Shown: positions 1-10,759 of the stretch, one piece after another
Layout: each line of letters opens with the position of its first letter
Position numbering within the stretch: the stretch's first letter is position 1
Source: Bacteroidales bacterium
Lineage (GTDB): Bacteria; Bacteroidota; Bacteroidia; Bacteroidales; UBA932
DNA length: 64,000 nt
Reading direction: 5' to 3'
NCBI GenBank assembly: GCA_017452265.1
Contig: JAFTMS010000019.1
Span: 151,844-215,843, forward strand
Notes under the pieces: generated by a model
Database searches by the model: none
What the model was told of the DNA's origin: nothing
The model's input: the letters and a program-made list of their open reading frames with translations, nothing else
Translations under genes and position numbers: made by a program

Positions 1-237
1 CGTATGAGCTATTGTCGAAAGACGGAACAGAATATCATCGCTGCTCTTCGCTCCCTTGAACAACTGAACAGCTTCAGGCATCTCGATGAAATTGATTTCA
101 ACGAAACTCTTGAAATTCTTGCCGAACTGCCGTATCGAATAGGTCTTTCCTATCTGTCGTGCACCTGTCACAAGCAAAGCATTGCGTGTCGTTTTGTAAT
201 AATGCCTGATATAGTCATCTATCTTTCGTCTTAACAT
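1..237 (-). CDS. AAA_14-type ATP-binding protein, N-terminal part only
   Basis: An open frame runs from an ATG at 237 down to the window edge (79 codons, no stop), so only the N-terminus is present. The translation opens MLRRKIDDYIRHYYK and carries a Walker A motif, GARQIGKT, at about residues 24-31, followed by a strand with acidic residues (FVEINF). This layout matches the AAA_14/DUF4143 family of predicted ATPases common in Bacteroidota, whose cellular role is poorly known. The family's usual length is about 400 residues, so roughly four fifths lie outside the window. Upstream of its start are 32-bp tandem repeats that contain promoter-like boxes on this strand. The forward-strand frame over the same bases shows no recognisable motif. 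Confidence 0.8.
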   Translation of the reverse strand, partial: MLRRKIDDYIRHYYKTTRNALLVTGARQIGKTYSIRQFGKNFKSFVEINFIEMPEAVQLFKGAKSSDDILFRLSTIAHT

Positions 238-282
238 AAACTCTCAATATTTTAATACATTTACTTACATCAAAAAATGTTT

Positions 283-394
283 TGCCGTTTTTCCAAGCAA
301 GAATAAAGCAATTCTGCCGTTTTTCCAAGCAAAAATAAAGCAATTCTGCCGCTTTTCCAAGTAGAAAACGGTGTAATTGTGCCGTTTTTACAAG
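283..394. repeat. 32-bp tandem repeat array, about 3.5 units
   Basis: Units start at 283, 315, 347 and, degenerate, at 380. Each begins TGCCGTTTTTCCAAG and continues with an AT-rich tail; units 1 and 2 are nearly identical, unit 3 diverges in its second half and unit 4 is partial. Read on the minus strand, units 1 and 2 contain TATTCTTG or TATTTTTG, which resemble the Bacteroidota -7 box (TAnnTTTG). The array lies between the divergent AAA ATPase gene and the SusC gene. It could be a regulatory or promoter array for the ATPase gene, or a simple tandem repeat. Confidence 0.75.
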
Positions 395-502
395 ATTAAA
401 ACTAAAAATGCGCACATTCTCATTCACAAGTCTGGCACAATTAGTGCTTTTGGGGACTGACGACACCGTAACCGTATGACAACGTTGACTGACCGCAGGG
501 AA

Positions 503-515
503 GGGGCAGAGCCCC
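503..515 (+). other. Short GC-rich hairpin in the SusC leader
   Basis: GGGGC-AGA-GCCCC forms a perfect 5-bp stem with a 3-base loop about 40 bases upstream of the chosen SusC start. An octamer AACGTTGA occurs on both sides (481 and 542). An ORF open from 476 would run through this structure, but the signal peptide begins at 554, so I treat this stretch as untranslated leader. A role in translation control is inference. Confidence 0.4.
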
Positions 516-553
516 GGACTGCAAAACATGTATCACAGTTAAACGTTGATCAA

Positions 554-3500
554 ATGAAAGCATTATCCACGGTTTTGGCGGCATTGATTGCCATCGGGGC
601 GTCTGCACAGGAGATATCCGTGTCCGGCAACGTCACCGACGCCACCAACGGAGAACCTGTCCCGTTCGTGTCCGTACACATCGAAGGGACAATGACCGGT
701 GTCAGCACGGACGCCGACGGACATTACGGCATCACGGTCCCGGCAGACGGCATCCTTATATTCTCATCCATCGGCTACACCACAAAGGCCGTTTCAGTGG
801 CCTCACGCTCACATATCGACGTAGCTCTGGAACCGGACACCGAACTGCTTGACGAGACCATAGTCATAGCGTACGGTACCGCGACGAAAAGCTCGTTCAC
901 CGGTTCGGCTTCGATGATAGGGGCTGAGACGATAGAGAACAGAGTGAGCACGAGCGTGACGAGTGCTCTGGCCGGCACGACGCCCGGTGTTCAGTTCATC
1001 TCGTCTTCCGGAGATCCGGCCTCGGGCGGCGCGACCATACGCATAAGAGGCATCGGCTCGATGAGTGCAAGCAACTCGCCGCTGTACATAGTGGACGGAA
1101 TGCCATATGACGGCTCGATTGCCGACATAAATCCGAATGATGTGGAGTCGATGTCTGTGCTGAAGGATGCGTCCGCGTCGGCAATCTACGGTGCAAGAGG
1201 TGCGAACGGAGTGGTGCTCATCACCACGAAAAAGGCCGGCAGAGGGGATGCAGTGGTGAAGTTCGATGCAAAGTGGGGCTCTAACTCACGCCTCATCCCT
1301 CAGTATGACGTGATCACTGATCCTGCGACGTATTACGAGACGCACTACAGGATGATGTACAACTCGCAGATATACGCCGGGAAAACAGCAGAAGAGGCAT
1401 ATGCATACGCAGACGCCAATCTTTTCAACCAGAACAACGGAGGCCTCGGATATCAGGTGTTCACTGTCCCGGAAGGGGAAAAATTCATCGGAACGGACTT
1501 CAGGCTGAACCCGTCAGCCACCCTCGGATATTCCGACGGGACTTATTACTATATCCCGGACGACTGGTACGGCGAGACGTTCCACAGTTCCTTCCGTCAG
1601 GAATACAATTTCTCCGTCAGCGGCTCGCAGGACAAGCTCTCGTATTACGGAAGCGTCGGATATCTTGACGACGGAGGAATCGTGAACAATTCCGATTACA
1701 GGCGCTACACTGCACGAATCAATGCAGAATATCAGGCCAAGAGATGGATGAAGGTGCTCACGAACATGAGCTACGCCCATTCGGATTCGGAAACAGCCTC
1801 GTATTCATCCACATACGGTTCTTCAACCAACGTATTCTACGTGACCAACATGATGGGACCGATATATCCGCTTTATGTGCGTGACGCATCCGGCAAGATC
1901 ATGTACGAGAACGGCATGCCTGTCTACGATGCGAACCAGACGAACTTCGTACGCCCTTCGTTCATCGGGAATGCCGTACGGGACAACGAAGTGGACCGCA
2001 AGTGCAACTATACGGACTTCATTTCCGGCAAATGGGGTGTCGTGCTCACTCCGTTCAAGGGATTCTCACTGACTGGAAACGTCGGTCTTACGAACGAAAA
2101 TTCACGCTACAACGCGCTATACAGCAGGTTCGGCTCCTATGCTTCGACGGACGGCGTGGCATATGTATATAACGACCGGTATTTCGCCGTGAACACTCAG
2201 CTTCTGGCAGAATACAAGACCGACTTCGGAGGCAGTCCGCACAATCTCGACATCCTTGCCGGATACGAACGCTACCACCTCAAGAGGCAGTGGATAGAAG
2301 GGCAGAACGACCATCTGTTCGACCCTTCGGTCGGAGAACTCGGCAATGCGGACGGCACAAGCGCAAAGCAGACAGACTCCTACACAGCGGACTACATGAC
2401 ACAAGGTATCCTGGCACGTGTGCAGTACAGCTTCTCCGAAAAGTATTTCGTGAGCGGTTCCTTCAGACGGGACGAATCCTCACGCTTCGCTCCGGGCCAC
2501 CGCTGGGGCAGCTTCGGCAGCATCGGCGCAGCATGGCTCATAAGCAACGAATATTTCATGAGCGGAGCGGAATGGGTGGATATGCTCAAATTCAAGGCCT
2601 CGTATGGAGTACAGGGAAACGACAACCTCTACCCTACCGCCAACTACGCACGCCAGTATTATCCGTATGCGGACAACTACACCCATAAATACAATGAGGA
2701 AACCGGCGAATACTCGCTTGAGCTGGCTTACAAAGGCAATAAGGAGCTGACTTGGGAATCCTCACATTCGTTCAATGCAGGACTCGACTTCGGTCTTTTC
2801 GGAGGGTATCTCAACGGCTCGTTCGAATATTTCTCACGCAAGACCACCGACCTGCTCTACAGCAAGGACGTTCCGCTTTCTGCAGGCAATCCGACAGGAT
2901 ACTATCCCGTGAACGTGGGTTCCATCCTCAATGACGGCTTCGAACTGTCGCTTGACGGAGACATCTTCAACACGCACGACGTGCAGTGGTCATGGAACGT
3001 GAACCTCAGCCACTACAGAAACCGGATCCTGTCCCTTGACAAAAGCGTTCCGGCAGAAGGGATAAAGGGAGGAAACTACATATACAAGGTCGGAGGCTCT
3101 CTGTATCAGGCATATATGCGCAGGTATGCAGGTGTGGATCCTGAAACGGGAAAAGGTCTGTACTACATGAAGGTGCTTGACGACGAAGGCCGCTGGACGG
3201 GAGAATCCGTGACTACGGATGATTTTTCGAAGGCCGGCCAGTACGAGATCGGAACCGTGCTGCCGAAGGTCTACGGAGGCTTCGGGACAACGCTCAGGCT
3301 GTATGGAGCGGACATTTCAGCCCAGTTCTCGTTCCAGTTGGGAGGCAGATACTACGACGGCACATATCAGGCCCTCATGCATACATCCTCGGCGATAGGA
3401 ACCGCATGGCATAAGGATGTTCTGAAGGCATGGTCTGAGGATAATCCGACATCGGACATTCCTCGTCTGGACGGCGACACGAGTGTAGGGCAAAGTGCCG

Positions 3501-3769
3501 TAGACCGCTTTCTCATAAGCTCGAATTATCTTAGCATCAACAATATAACCATCGGATACACATTACCGGAGAGATGGACATCCACCGTACGTGTCAGCAA
3601 TGTAAGGATATACTTTGCCGCCGACAATCTGGCAGTGTTCTCTGCCCGAAAGGGTGTGGATCCGCGCTATTCCATGGGCCTTGGCTCATACACATCCGGC
3701 TCGGGACTCAACAGCGGCTCGTATTCGGCCATGAGGACGCTCACAGGAGGCATCACACTGACATTCTGA
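554..3769 (+). CDS. SusC-like TonB-dependent outer-membrane transporter
   Basis: Outer-membrane channel of the SusC/RagA family, which imports oligosaccharides with a SusD-like lid, powered by TonB. The 1071-residue product starts with a signal peptide (MKALSTVLAALIAIGASAQ), then a carboxypeptidase-D-like domain at about residues 20-105 (VSGNVTDATNGEPVPFVSV). A plug domain follows, with the family hallmark SVLKDASASAIYGARGANG, and then a long beta-barrel ending in LTF with a terminal aromatic residue. I chose 554 because the frame is open from 476 but the signal peptide begins at the internal Met. The SusD partner follows 25 bases downstream. No enzyme genes accompany the pair, so its substrate cannot be guessed. 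Confidence 0.93.
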   Translation: MKALSTVLAALIAIGASAQEISVSGNVTDATNGEPVPFVSVHIEGTMTGVSTDADGHYGITVPADGILIFSSIGYTTKAVSVASRSHIDVALEPDTELLDETIVIAYGTATKSSFTGSASMIGAETIENRVSTSVTSALAGTTPGVQFISSSGDPASGGATIRIRGIGSMSASNSPLYIVDGMPYDGSIADINPNDVESMSVLKDASASAIYGARGANGVVLITTKKAGRGDAVVKFDAKWGSNSRLIPQYDVITDPATYYETHYRMMYNSQIYAGKTAEEAYAYADANLFNQNNGGLGYQVFTVPEGEKFIGTDFRLNPSATLGYSDGTYYYIPDDWYGETFHSSFRQEYNFSVSGSQDKLSYYGSVGYLDDGGIVNNSDYRRYTARINAEYQAKRWMKVLTNMSYAHSDSETASYSSTYGSSTNVFYVTNMMGPIYPLYVRDASGKIMYENGMPVYDANQTNFVRPSFIGNAVRDNEVDRKCNYTDFISGKWGVVLTPFKGFSLTGNVGLTNENSRYNALYSRFGSYASTDGVAYVYNDRYFAVNTQLLAEYKTDFGGSPHNLDILAGYERYHLKRQWIEGQNDHLFDPSVGELGNADGTSAKQTDSYTADYMTQGILARVQYSFSEKYFVSGSFRRDESSRFAPGHRWGSFGSIGAAWLISNEYFMSGAEWVDMLKFKASYGVQGNDNLYPTANYARQYYPYADNYTHKYNEETGEYSLELAYKGNKELTWESSHSFNAGLDFGLFGGYLNGSFEYFSRKTTDLLYSKDVPLSAGNPTGYYPVNVGSILNDGFELSLDGDIFNTHDVQWSWNVNLSHYRNRILSLDKSVPAEGIKGGNYIYKVGGSLYQAYMRRYAGVDPETGKGLYYMKVLDDEGRWTGESVTTDDFSKAGQYEIGTVLPKVYGGFGTTLRLYGADISAQFSFQLGGRYYDGTYQALMHTSSAIGTAWHKDVLKAWSEDNPTSDIPRLDGDTSVGQSAVDRFLISSNYLSINNITIGYTLPERWTSTVRVSNVRIYFAADNLAVFSARKGVDPRYSMGLGSYTSGSGLNSGSYSAMRTLTGGITLTF

Positions 3770-3794
3770 GATCATCATATAAACATGCAAATCC

Positions 3795-5414
3795 ATGAAA
3801 ACGTTTAAATACATCATACCGGCCGCACTTCTTGCCGCTGCCTGCACTTCCATCGACGAGCTTGACCCTCAAGGCGGCATCATACTCGCCACACAGGTTC
3901 AGGAGACCAACGCCCTCGTGCCTTCACGTACAAATGCCACATTCAACGGCATGTTCACAAAGTTAGGCTCACCGGGAAGCGTATTCGGAGGCACACGTCC
4001 GGACGACTGGGGCTTCCTCATGATGTGCCTTTCGAACGATCTGGAGGCTGCGGACGTCGTCTTCCCATACAGCGGATACAACTGGTTTTCTGCCTGCGGA
4101 CTTCTCACATCGCGCAATGCAGACTATGCGAACCCTTACGTCCGATATGCCGCTCCGTACAACGAAATCGCAATCGCAAATGAAATCATAAGCTCATATC
4201 CGGCTGATACTCAAGATACAGAATCTCTTTACAAGATTGCTCAGGCCCGCGCGATGCGTGCTTTTGCATATCTGAATCTCGCACCGTATTTCCAGTTCGG
4301 TCATGCTGCCGGAGGGGCCGACAAACCGTGTGTTCCGATTGTCACCGAAGCCACGACCGACTTCACGGACAATCCGCGTGCTTCTGTAAGCGAGGTGTAT
4401 GCCCTCATAATCGACGACCTCACATATGCAATCGACAAGCTGGAAGGATATGTCCGCACAGACAAGTCGCGTATCGACAGACAGGTTGCATACGGTCTTA
4501 GAGCCAGAGCCTACCTGAACATGCAGGAATGGGCTCTCGCCGCTTCCGATGCCGCCGCAGCAGCCTCAGGATACGCTCCGGCATCCATTCAGGAAGTCTC
4601 CGCGCCTTCATTCTACAGCATCAGCGAGCACAACTGGATCTGGGGATACGACATGACGACAGACGTCGCCCTGAAGAATCCTTATGCAACATCGAGTTCG
4701 TGGATACGTTCTTTCTCGGCAGACGGATACGCAGCGGCCTGCCAGGTGTACGCCTGCTGCAACAATCTGCTCTATGAAAAGATTCCGCAGACCGACGTGC
4801 GAAAAGGATGGTGGGTGGATTCTTCGCTGTACTCCCCTCTTCTGGATGCGGTCAGCTGGGACGGCGTTTCCGGACAGGAGCTTGCAAAGCTTGAAATCGA
4901 GAATGTAAAGATGGCCTTTCTGCCGTATACGAACGTGAAGTTCGGCATGTACACCATCGGAGGGACAAGCAACGATGAGGACTGGCCTTTCATGCGCGTC
5001 GAGGAAATGATACTGATTCAGGCCGAGGGGCTGCTCAAGAGCGGGTCGGCCGGCCAGGCGAAGGCGCTGCTTGAAGATTTCGTGAAGACATATCGCGATC
5101 CGGCATATTCGGCAGACGCTTCCGGGCGCACCCTTGAAGACGAAATCTGGTTTCAGCGCCGCGTAGAGCTCTGGGGAGAAGGCTTCTCGAACGCAGACAC
5201 ACGCCGCCTAAACAAGCCTTTGGTGCGTTTCCATGATTCTTCAAGCAACTTCCCCGAAGCGTTCCGCTTCAATATGGCCGCCGATGACGGATGGTGGCTG
5301 ATGCGATTCACATCCGGCGAGAAGAACACGAATCTTGCGATCGTGGACAATACAGGAGGCTCACTGCCGGTTCAGGATCAGAATCCGGGCCTGCGTGACG
5401 GAGTGACAGACTGA
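3795..5414 (+). CDS. SusD/RagB-like outer-membrane lipoprotein
   Basis: Surface nutrient-binding lid partner of the upstream SusC-like channel. The 539-residue product has a lipoprotein signal with a lipobox ending in Cys (LLAAAC at about residues 12-17) and SusD-type tetratricopeptide helices (RAMRAFAYLNLA around residue 155, RARAYLNMQEW around residue 237). The C-terminus has the typical E-I-W-F-Q-R-R-V-E-L-W-GEGF segment that in SusD proteins precedes an arginine-rich loop. It follows SusC by 25 bases and ends 110 bases before a palindromic terminator, so the two genes form a two-gene operon. Confidence 0.92.
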   Translation: MKTFKYIIPAALLAAACTSIDELDPQGGIILATQVQETNALVPSRTNATFNGMFTKLGSPGSVFGGTRPDDWGFLMMCLSNDLEAADVVFPYSGYNWFSACGLLTSRNADYANPYVRYAAPYNEIAIANEIISSYPADTQDTESLYKIAQARAMRAFAYLNLAPYFQFGHAAGGADKPCVPIVTEATTDFTDNPRASVSEVYALIIDDLTYAIDKLEGYVRTDKSRIDRQVAYGLRARAYLNMQEWALAASDAAAAASGYAPASIQEVSAPSFYSISEHNWIWGYDMTTDVALKNPYATSSSWIRSFSADGYAAACQVYACCNNLLYEKIPQTDVRKGWWVDSSLYSPLLDAVSWDGVSGQELAKLEIENVKMAFLPYTNVKFGMYTIGGTSNDEDWPFMRVEEMILIQAEGLLKSGSAGQAKALLEDFVKTYRDPAYSADASGRTLEDEIWFQRRVELWGEGFSNADTRRLNKPLVRFHDSSSNFPEAFRFNMAADDGWWLMRFTSGEKNTNLAIVDNTGGSLPVQDQNPGLRDGVTD

Positions 5415-5524
5415 TGGGCAGACAATCATGCCGGCAGATTGGTGAAGGGAAGGCCTGCTGGCCGACTGAAAGGCAATTCGCGTCAATCAGCTAAATCATT
5501 GGCTTTCTTGGAGTTACAACAATC

Positions 5525-5548
5525 AAGGTCGGTAAATTTACCGACCTT
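5525..5548. terminator. Palindromic terminator between convergent susD and groEL
   Basis: A perfect 24-base palindrome, AAGGTCGGTAAA and its complement TTTACCGACCTT, sits between the convergent SusD and GroEL genes. It has A-rich and T-rich flanks, so it could stop transcription from both sides. Confidence 0.6.
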
Positions 5549-5607
5549 AATAATCACATATCATTGAGCATCAGCAAATTGAATGCTCAGGGCTTTTATG
5601 AATATCA

Positions 5608-7245
<1,638 letters not shown>

Positions 7246-7253
7246 CTATTTCA

Positions 7254-7520
7254 TTAAAGTATTGCCAAGATGTCTGACTGCTTCATGATGATGTAGTCCT
7301 TTCCTTCCACTGAAACCTCGGTTCCTGCGTACTTTCCGTAGAGCACCACGTCGCCTACCTTCACTTCCATAGGCTCGTCCTTCTTGCCCGGGCCCGCCGC
7401 TACGACTGTACCCTGCTGTGGTTTTTCCTTTGCTGTATCAGGAATGAAAAGTCCCGATGCTGTCTGTGTCTCGGCCGCCTTCGGCTCGATGACGACTCTG
7501 TCTGCTAATGGTCTGATCAT
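7254..7520 (-). CDS. groS: 10-kDa co-chaperonin GroES
   Basis: Forms the heptameric lid of the GroEL cage. The product is 88 residues. It begins [17 protein letters not shown], carries the mobile-loop region ([15 protein letters not shown]), and has the conserved [15 protein letters not shown] and [13 protein letters not shown] segments. The frame is open up to 7607, but homologues start at this Met, so the extra 29 codons are treated as leader. The leader holds a dispersed-type hairpin repeat (7550-7582) and, further upstream, an inverted repeat (7610-7639) that may be a heat-shock operator. Confidence 0.97.
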   Translation of the reverse strand: MIRPLADRVVIEPKAAETQTASGLFIPDTAKEKPQQGTVVAAGPGKKDEPMEVKVGDVVLYGKYAGTEVSVEGKDYIIMKQSDILAIL

Positions 7521-7549
7521 TTTGTCTATTTTTTTAAATTGTAATTTCA

Positions 7550-7582
7550 CGTCATTGCGAGGCCCTCGGCCGTGGCAATCTC
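7550..7582 (-). repeat. REP-like hairpin in the groES 5' leader
   Basis: The segment opens CGTCATTGCGAGG and closes CGTGGCAATCTC, with ATTGC pairing GCAAT and GGCC pairing GGCC inside. Elements with this CGTCATTGCGAG/GGCAATCTC pattern are known to me as dispersed palindromic repeats in several bacterial genomes; here it lies in what should be the transcribed leader of groES, 30 bases before the start codon. Only one copy is in this window, so repetitiveness cannot be tested here. Confidence 0.55.
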
Positions 7583-7609
7583 TGCGTTCGGAAACACATA
7601 AGGACAAAC

Positions 7610-7639
7610 AAAATGCCAGTCCATCCGGACTGACATTTT
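7610..7639. promoter_or_regulatory. Inverted repeat upstream of groESL, candidate operator
   Basis: Arms AAAATGCCAGTCC (7610-7622) and GGACTGACATTTT (7627-7639) pair at 12 of 13 positions around a 4-base loop. The repeat is 90-120 bases upstream of groES, just past the end of the convergent-side galM gene, where the groESL promoter should be. It is not the CIRCE sequence. A heat-shock regulatory role is inferred from position only. Confidence 0.5.
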
Positions 7640-7669
7640 GGCAGAATTTTATATCAGCAGCACCTCCGG

Positions 7670-8794
7670 CTACTTGACAGAGAACCTGTAGACGCAGGTA
7701 TGCTCATATTTTTCACCCGGATTCAGCAGCGTTGACGGAAAGTTGTCATGGTTCGGAGTGTCCGGAAAGAGCTGTGTCTCAAGAGCCAGCGACTCACGAT
7801 AGCTGAGCGGCCTGCCATATTTTCCGTTTGTCGAGCCATCAAAGAAGTTCCCGCTGTAGAACTGCAATGCAGGCTGATCTGTCAGCACTTCCATGAAACG
7901 TCCTGAAGCAGGCTCCCAGACAGAGGCCGCAAGCTCCAGGCCACAGCATGACTTCCTGTCCAGCACCCAGTTATGGTCGTATCCCGGACCGTACGAAATC
8001 TGCACATTGTCTGCATTCACGTCCTGACCTATCGTCTTTGGAGTGCGGAAATCGAACGGCGTGCCTGTCACGTCCGCGACCTCGCCTGTCGGAATCAGCA
8101 GAGAATCCACCGGAGTGGTCCTGGAGGCATTGATATAGAGGATATTGTCCAGAATCGTACCATTTCCCTCACCTTTCAGATTGAAGAACGAGTGATGCGA
8201 GATGTTCACATGCGTCGCCTTGTCGGTCTCTGCCAGATAGTCCACCCTGAACTCATTGTCAGATGTCAGGGCATATGTCATGACAATCTTCAGATTACCC
8301 GGCATGCCTTCCTGACCGTCCTTATGCAGATACTCCAGCACGAGCGAGCTGTCCGTCTGTGCCGTAACGTCCCACACGACCATGTCAAGACCTTTCTCAC
8401 CGCCATGGAGCGTATTGCCGTTGTTGTTCAGAGGAAAATTATACACATCCTCCCCTATCGTATATGTACCTTTTGCGATACGGTTGGCATATGGGCCGAC
8501 GACAGCACCGAGAAAACGCTCCCCAGGATTGTTCAGATACGTATCTATATTATTATATCCCAGCACTATATCTTCATAGGCACCGTTCTTGTCCGGAGTC
8601 CACAGAGTGACCACGCGCGCACCGAAATCCGTCACCTGCATCGTCAGGTCGCCGCCTTTCAGCGTATAGAGTGACACATCCTTTCCATCCACGACAGTCT
8701 CAAAATCAGCTGCAGGAAGCAGCACGACCTCGCTTTCACGGGCACACGAAGCCAGAACGACAGCCGCCGCAAGAGAATAAAAAATCTTCTTCAT
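7670..8794 (-). CDS. galM: Aldose 1-epimerase (galactose mutarotase), lipoprotein
   Basis: Interconverts alpha and beta anomers of hexoses. The 374-residue product shows GalM landmarks: [19 protein letters not shown] (substrate loop Asn-Arg), [12 protein letters not shown] with a conserved His, the catalytic-His segment [11 protein letters not shown], and the region with the catalytic Glu near [13 protein letters not shown]. It has a lipoprotein signal, [17 protein letters not shown], so it acts in the cell envelope rather than the cytosol. I start at the ATG at 8794, 8 bases after the glyA stop; a TTG start 12 bases upstream is possible. It probably shares a transcript with glyA. Confidence 0.92.
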   Translation of the reverse strand: MKKIFYSLAAAVVLASCARESEVVLLPAADFETVVDGKDVSLYTLKGGDLTMQVTDFGARVVTLWTPDKNGAYEDIVLGYNNIDTYLNNPGERFLGAVVGPYANRIAKGTYTIGEDVYNFPLNNNGNTLHGGEKGLDMVVWDVTAQTDSSLVLEYLHKDGQEGMPGNLKIVMTYALTSDNEFRVDYLAETDKATHVNISHHSFFNLKGEGNGTILDNILYINASRTTPVDSLLIPTGEVADVTGTPFDFRTPKTIGQDVNADNVQISYGPGYDHNWVLDRKSCCGLELAASVWEPASGRFMEVLTDQPALQFYSGNFFDGSTNGKYGRPLSYRESLALETQLFPDTPNHDNFPSTLLNPGEKYEHTCVYRFSVK

Positions 8795-8802
8795 ATCGTT
8801 TT

Positions 8803-10131
8803 TCAATATCTGTTCAGCGGCATTCCGTTGGTCTTCATGCGTACCTGCTTCTTCACCTTGTCGAGCACCTCCTCATATGCCTCGCGGCCTTCCTCAGTCT
8901 TGCCGGCGATGAGATCCAGATGCCCGGATGCATTTGCAAGCACCTGATCGATGAGGTTCACGATGAATTCCATATCCTTCTCCACAAAGCCGCGTGATGT
9001 GATGGCCGGTGTACCGACGCGGATGCCGGAAGTCTGGAACGGAGTGCGTGAATCGAACGGAACCATATTCTTGTTTACGGTGATGTCCGCCTTGCCGAGC
9101 TCCTTCTCAGCCACCTTTCCGGTAAGATCTGGGAACTTGGTGCGGAGGTCTATGAGCATGAGATGGTTGTCCGTGCCGCCAGACACAATCTTGTAGCCCC
9201 TGCTTACGAAGGCCTCTGCCATTGCCTGCGCATTTGCAACCACCTGCTTCTGATAATCCTTGAACTCCGGCTGAAGCGCCTCGTAGAACGAAACGGCCTT
9301 GGCAGCGATGCAGTGTTCGAGCGGGCCGCCCTGTACGCCAGGGAACACGCTCGAATTGAGGATCTGGGACATCTTCTTCACAACGCCCTTAGGAGTCTTG
9401 AGGCCCCAAGGATTGTCGAAGTCCTTGCCAAGAAGGATTATGCCGCCGCGTGGGCCACGGAGGGTCTTGTGTGTGGTCGATGTCACTATATGGGCATATT
9501 TCACAGGGTTGCTCAGAAGACCGGCCGCGATGAGACCGGCCGTGTGTGCCATGTCGATCCAGAGGATTGCGCCCACCTTGTCCGCAATCTCACGCATACG
9601 TGCGTAATCCCACTCCCTTGAATATGCAGACGCACCGCCGATGATGAGCTTCGGCCTGAACTCCAGAGCCCTCTGCTCCATCTGGTCGTAGTCAATCATG
9701 CCCGTTGCCTCGCTGAGGCCGTAAGCCACTGCATTGTAGAGTATTCCCGACATATTCACAGGCGAGCCATGGGTAAGGTGACCGCCATGCGCAAGATCGA
9801 GGCCCATGAAGGTCTCCCCCGGCTTGAGGCATGCCATCATCACGGCCATGTTGGCCTGTGCACCCGAATGCGGCTGCACGTTTGCGTATTCCGCCTCGAA
9901 AAGTTCACAGAGTCTGTCGATGGCAAGCTGTTCAATCTGGTCAACAACCTCGCATCCGCCGTAGTACCTTGCTCCCGGATAACCTTCCGCATATTTGTTT
10001 GTGCAGATCGAACCGAGGGCTGCAAGCACCTGGTTGCTGACATAGTTTTCCGAAGCGATAAGTTCGATTCCTGAGGTCTGTCTGTCCTCTTCCTTCCTGA
10101 TCAGATTGAAAATTTGGAGATCCTGTTTCAT
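8803..10131 (-). CDS. glyA: Serine hydroxymethyltransferase
   Basis: PLP enzyme converting serine and tetrahydrofolate to glycine and methylene-tetrahydrofolate. The 442-residue product has the family features [13 protein letters not shown] near the N-terminus, [29 protein letters not shown], and the PLP-lysine segment [14 protein letters not shown]. Length is slightly above the usual 420-430, with a C-terminal extension rich in charged residues. It is divergent from the SpoU methyltransferase gene and appears to be the first gene of a glyA-galM transcript. Confidence 0.97.
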   Translation of the reverse strand: MKQDLQIFNLIRKEEDRQTSGIELIASENYVSNQVLAALGSICTNKYAEGYPGARYYGGCEVVDQIEQLAIDRLCELFEAEYANVQPHSGAQANMAVMMACLKPGETFMGLDLAHGGHLTHGSPVNMSGILYNAVAYGLSEATGMIDYDQMEQRALEFRPKLIIGGASAYSREWDYARMREIADKVGAILWIDMAHTAGLIAAGLLSNPVKYAHIVTSTTHKTLRGPRGGIILLGKDFDNPWGLKTPKGVVKKMSQILNSSVFPGVQGGPLEHCIAAKAVSFYEALQPEFKDYQKQVVANAQAMAEAFVSRGYKIVSGGTDNHLMLIDLRTKFPDLTGKVAEKELGKADITVNKNMVPFDSRTPFQTSGIRVGTPAITSRGFVEKDMEFIVNLIDQVLANASGHLDLIAGKTEEGREAYEEVLDKVKKQVRMKTNGMPLNRY

Positions 10132-10183
10132 ATGATATACGTCTTAAAAAGTCCGGCAAAATTACACATTTTTTGTTTTTTAT

Positions 10184-10191
10184 TATCTTTG
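10184..10191 (+). promoter_or_regulatory. Bacteroidota -7 promoter box for the SpoU gene
   Basis: TATCTTTG matches the TAnnTTTG -7 consensus of the Bacteroidota housekeeping sigma factor and lies about 36 bases before the ATG at 10227. A convincing -33 TTTG at the right spacing is not obvious. Confidence 0.5.
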
Positions 10192-10226
10192 TGTTGATAA
10201 CTTTTTGCAATAAGGACAAAATCATC

Positions 10227-10757
10227 ATGCAGAACAGGAAACTTCTTAACATCGAACTGGGACGCGTCTCAGCCGACGAGTACAAGGAACTCCCTGATTC
10301 AGGGATAGTTATAGTGCTCGACAACGTTCGCAGCGCCCATAATGTCGGTTCAGCGTTCAGAACGGCGGATTCATTCAAGGCGGACAAGGTATGGCTGTGC
10401 GGAATCTGTGCGGTGCCCCCGTCAGCGGAAATCCACAAATCTGCCCTCGGAGCGGAGGACAGCGTGGAATGGGAGCATGTCGACGACACTATGGAAGCGG
10501 TCAGGAGGCTCAAGGAAGAGGGATATACGGTCGTCAGCGCGGAGCAGACAGTCGGTTCGGTGATGCTCGACAGGTTCGTTCCGGAAAAGGGCAGGAAATA
10601 TGCCATTGTATTCGGAAACGAGGTGTCGGGGGTACGGCAGGACGTTGTGGATGCATCGGATTTCTGTCTTGAGATACCTCAGTTCGGCACGAAGCATTCG
10701 CTGAACGTATCTGTAAGCGTAGGCGTAATACTATGGCATTTTAAACTTAACATCTGA
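10227..10757 (+). CDS. TrmH/SpoU-family RNA 2'-O-ribose methyltransferase
   Basis: SAM-dependent methyltransferase of the SPOUT superfamily acting on tRNA or rRNA ribose; the exact target is unknown. The 176-residue product contains the three family motifs: NVRSAHNVGSAFRTADSF (motif 1), IVFGNEVSGV (motif 2) and IPQFGTKHSLNVSVSVGV (motif 3, knot). The start at 10227 is chosen over an in-frame ATG at 10173, because the extra residues are hydrophobic and lie over the promoter box. It ends 2 bases before the GH95 start, so the two genes are probably co-transcribed. Confidence 0.93.
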   Translation: MQNRKLLNIELGRVSADEYKELPDSGIVIVLDNVRSAHNVGSAFRTADSFKADKVWLCGICAVPPSAEIHKSALGAEDSVEWEHVDDTMEAVRRLKEEGYTVVSAEQTVGSVMLDRFVPEKGRKYAIVFGNEVSGVRQDVVDASDFCLEIPQFGTKHSLNVSVSVGVILWHFKLNI

Positions 10758-10759
10758 CT

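Noticed and set aside
4-234. Forward 76-codon ORF at the window start
   Set aside because: The opposite strand encodes a Walker A ATPase over the same bases; the forward frame has no motif.
215-529. 104-codon minus ORF across the 32-bp repeats
   Set aside because: It is made of repeat translations, its tail overlaps the ATPase start in another frame, and it has no family features.
476-553. Upstream start for the first SusC gene
   Set aside because: It would put 26 charged residues and a leader hairpin before an otherwise perfect signal peptide.
7641-7660. Sigma-54 promoter (TGGCAGAATTTTAT) on the plus strand
   Set aside because: The -12 TTGC element is missing and no plus-strand gene lies downstream within a useful distance.
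7973-8674. 233-codon plus ORF opposite galM
   Set aside because: It mirrors the codon pattern of a clear GalM gene and has no recognisable domain; it is an antisense artefact of GC-rich coding DNA.
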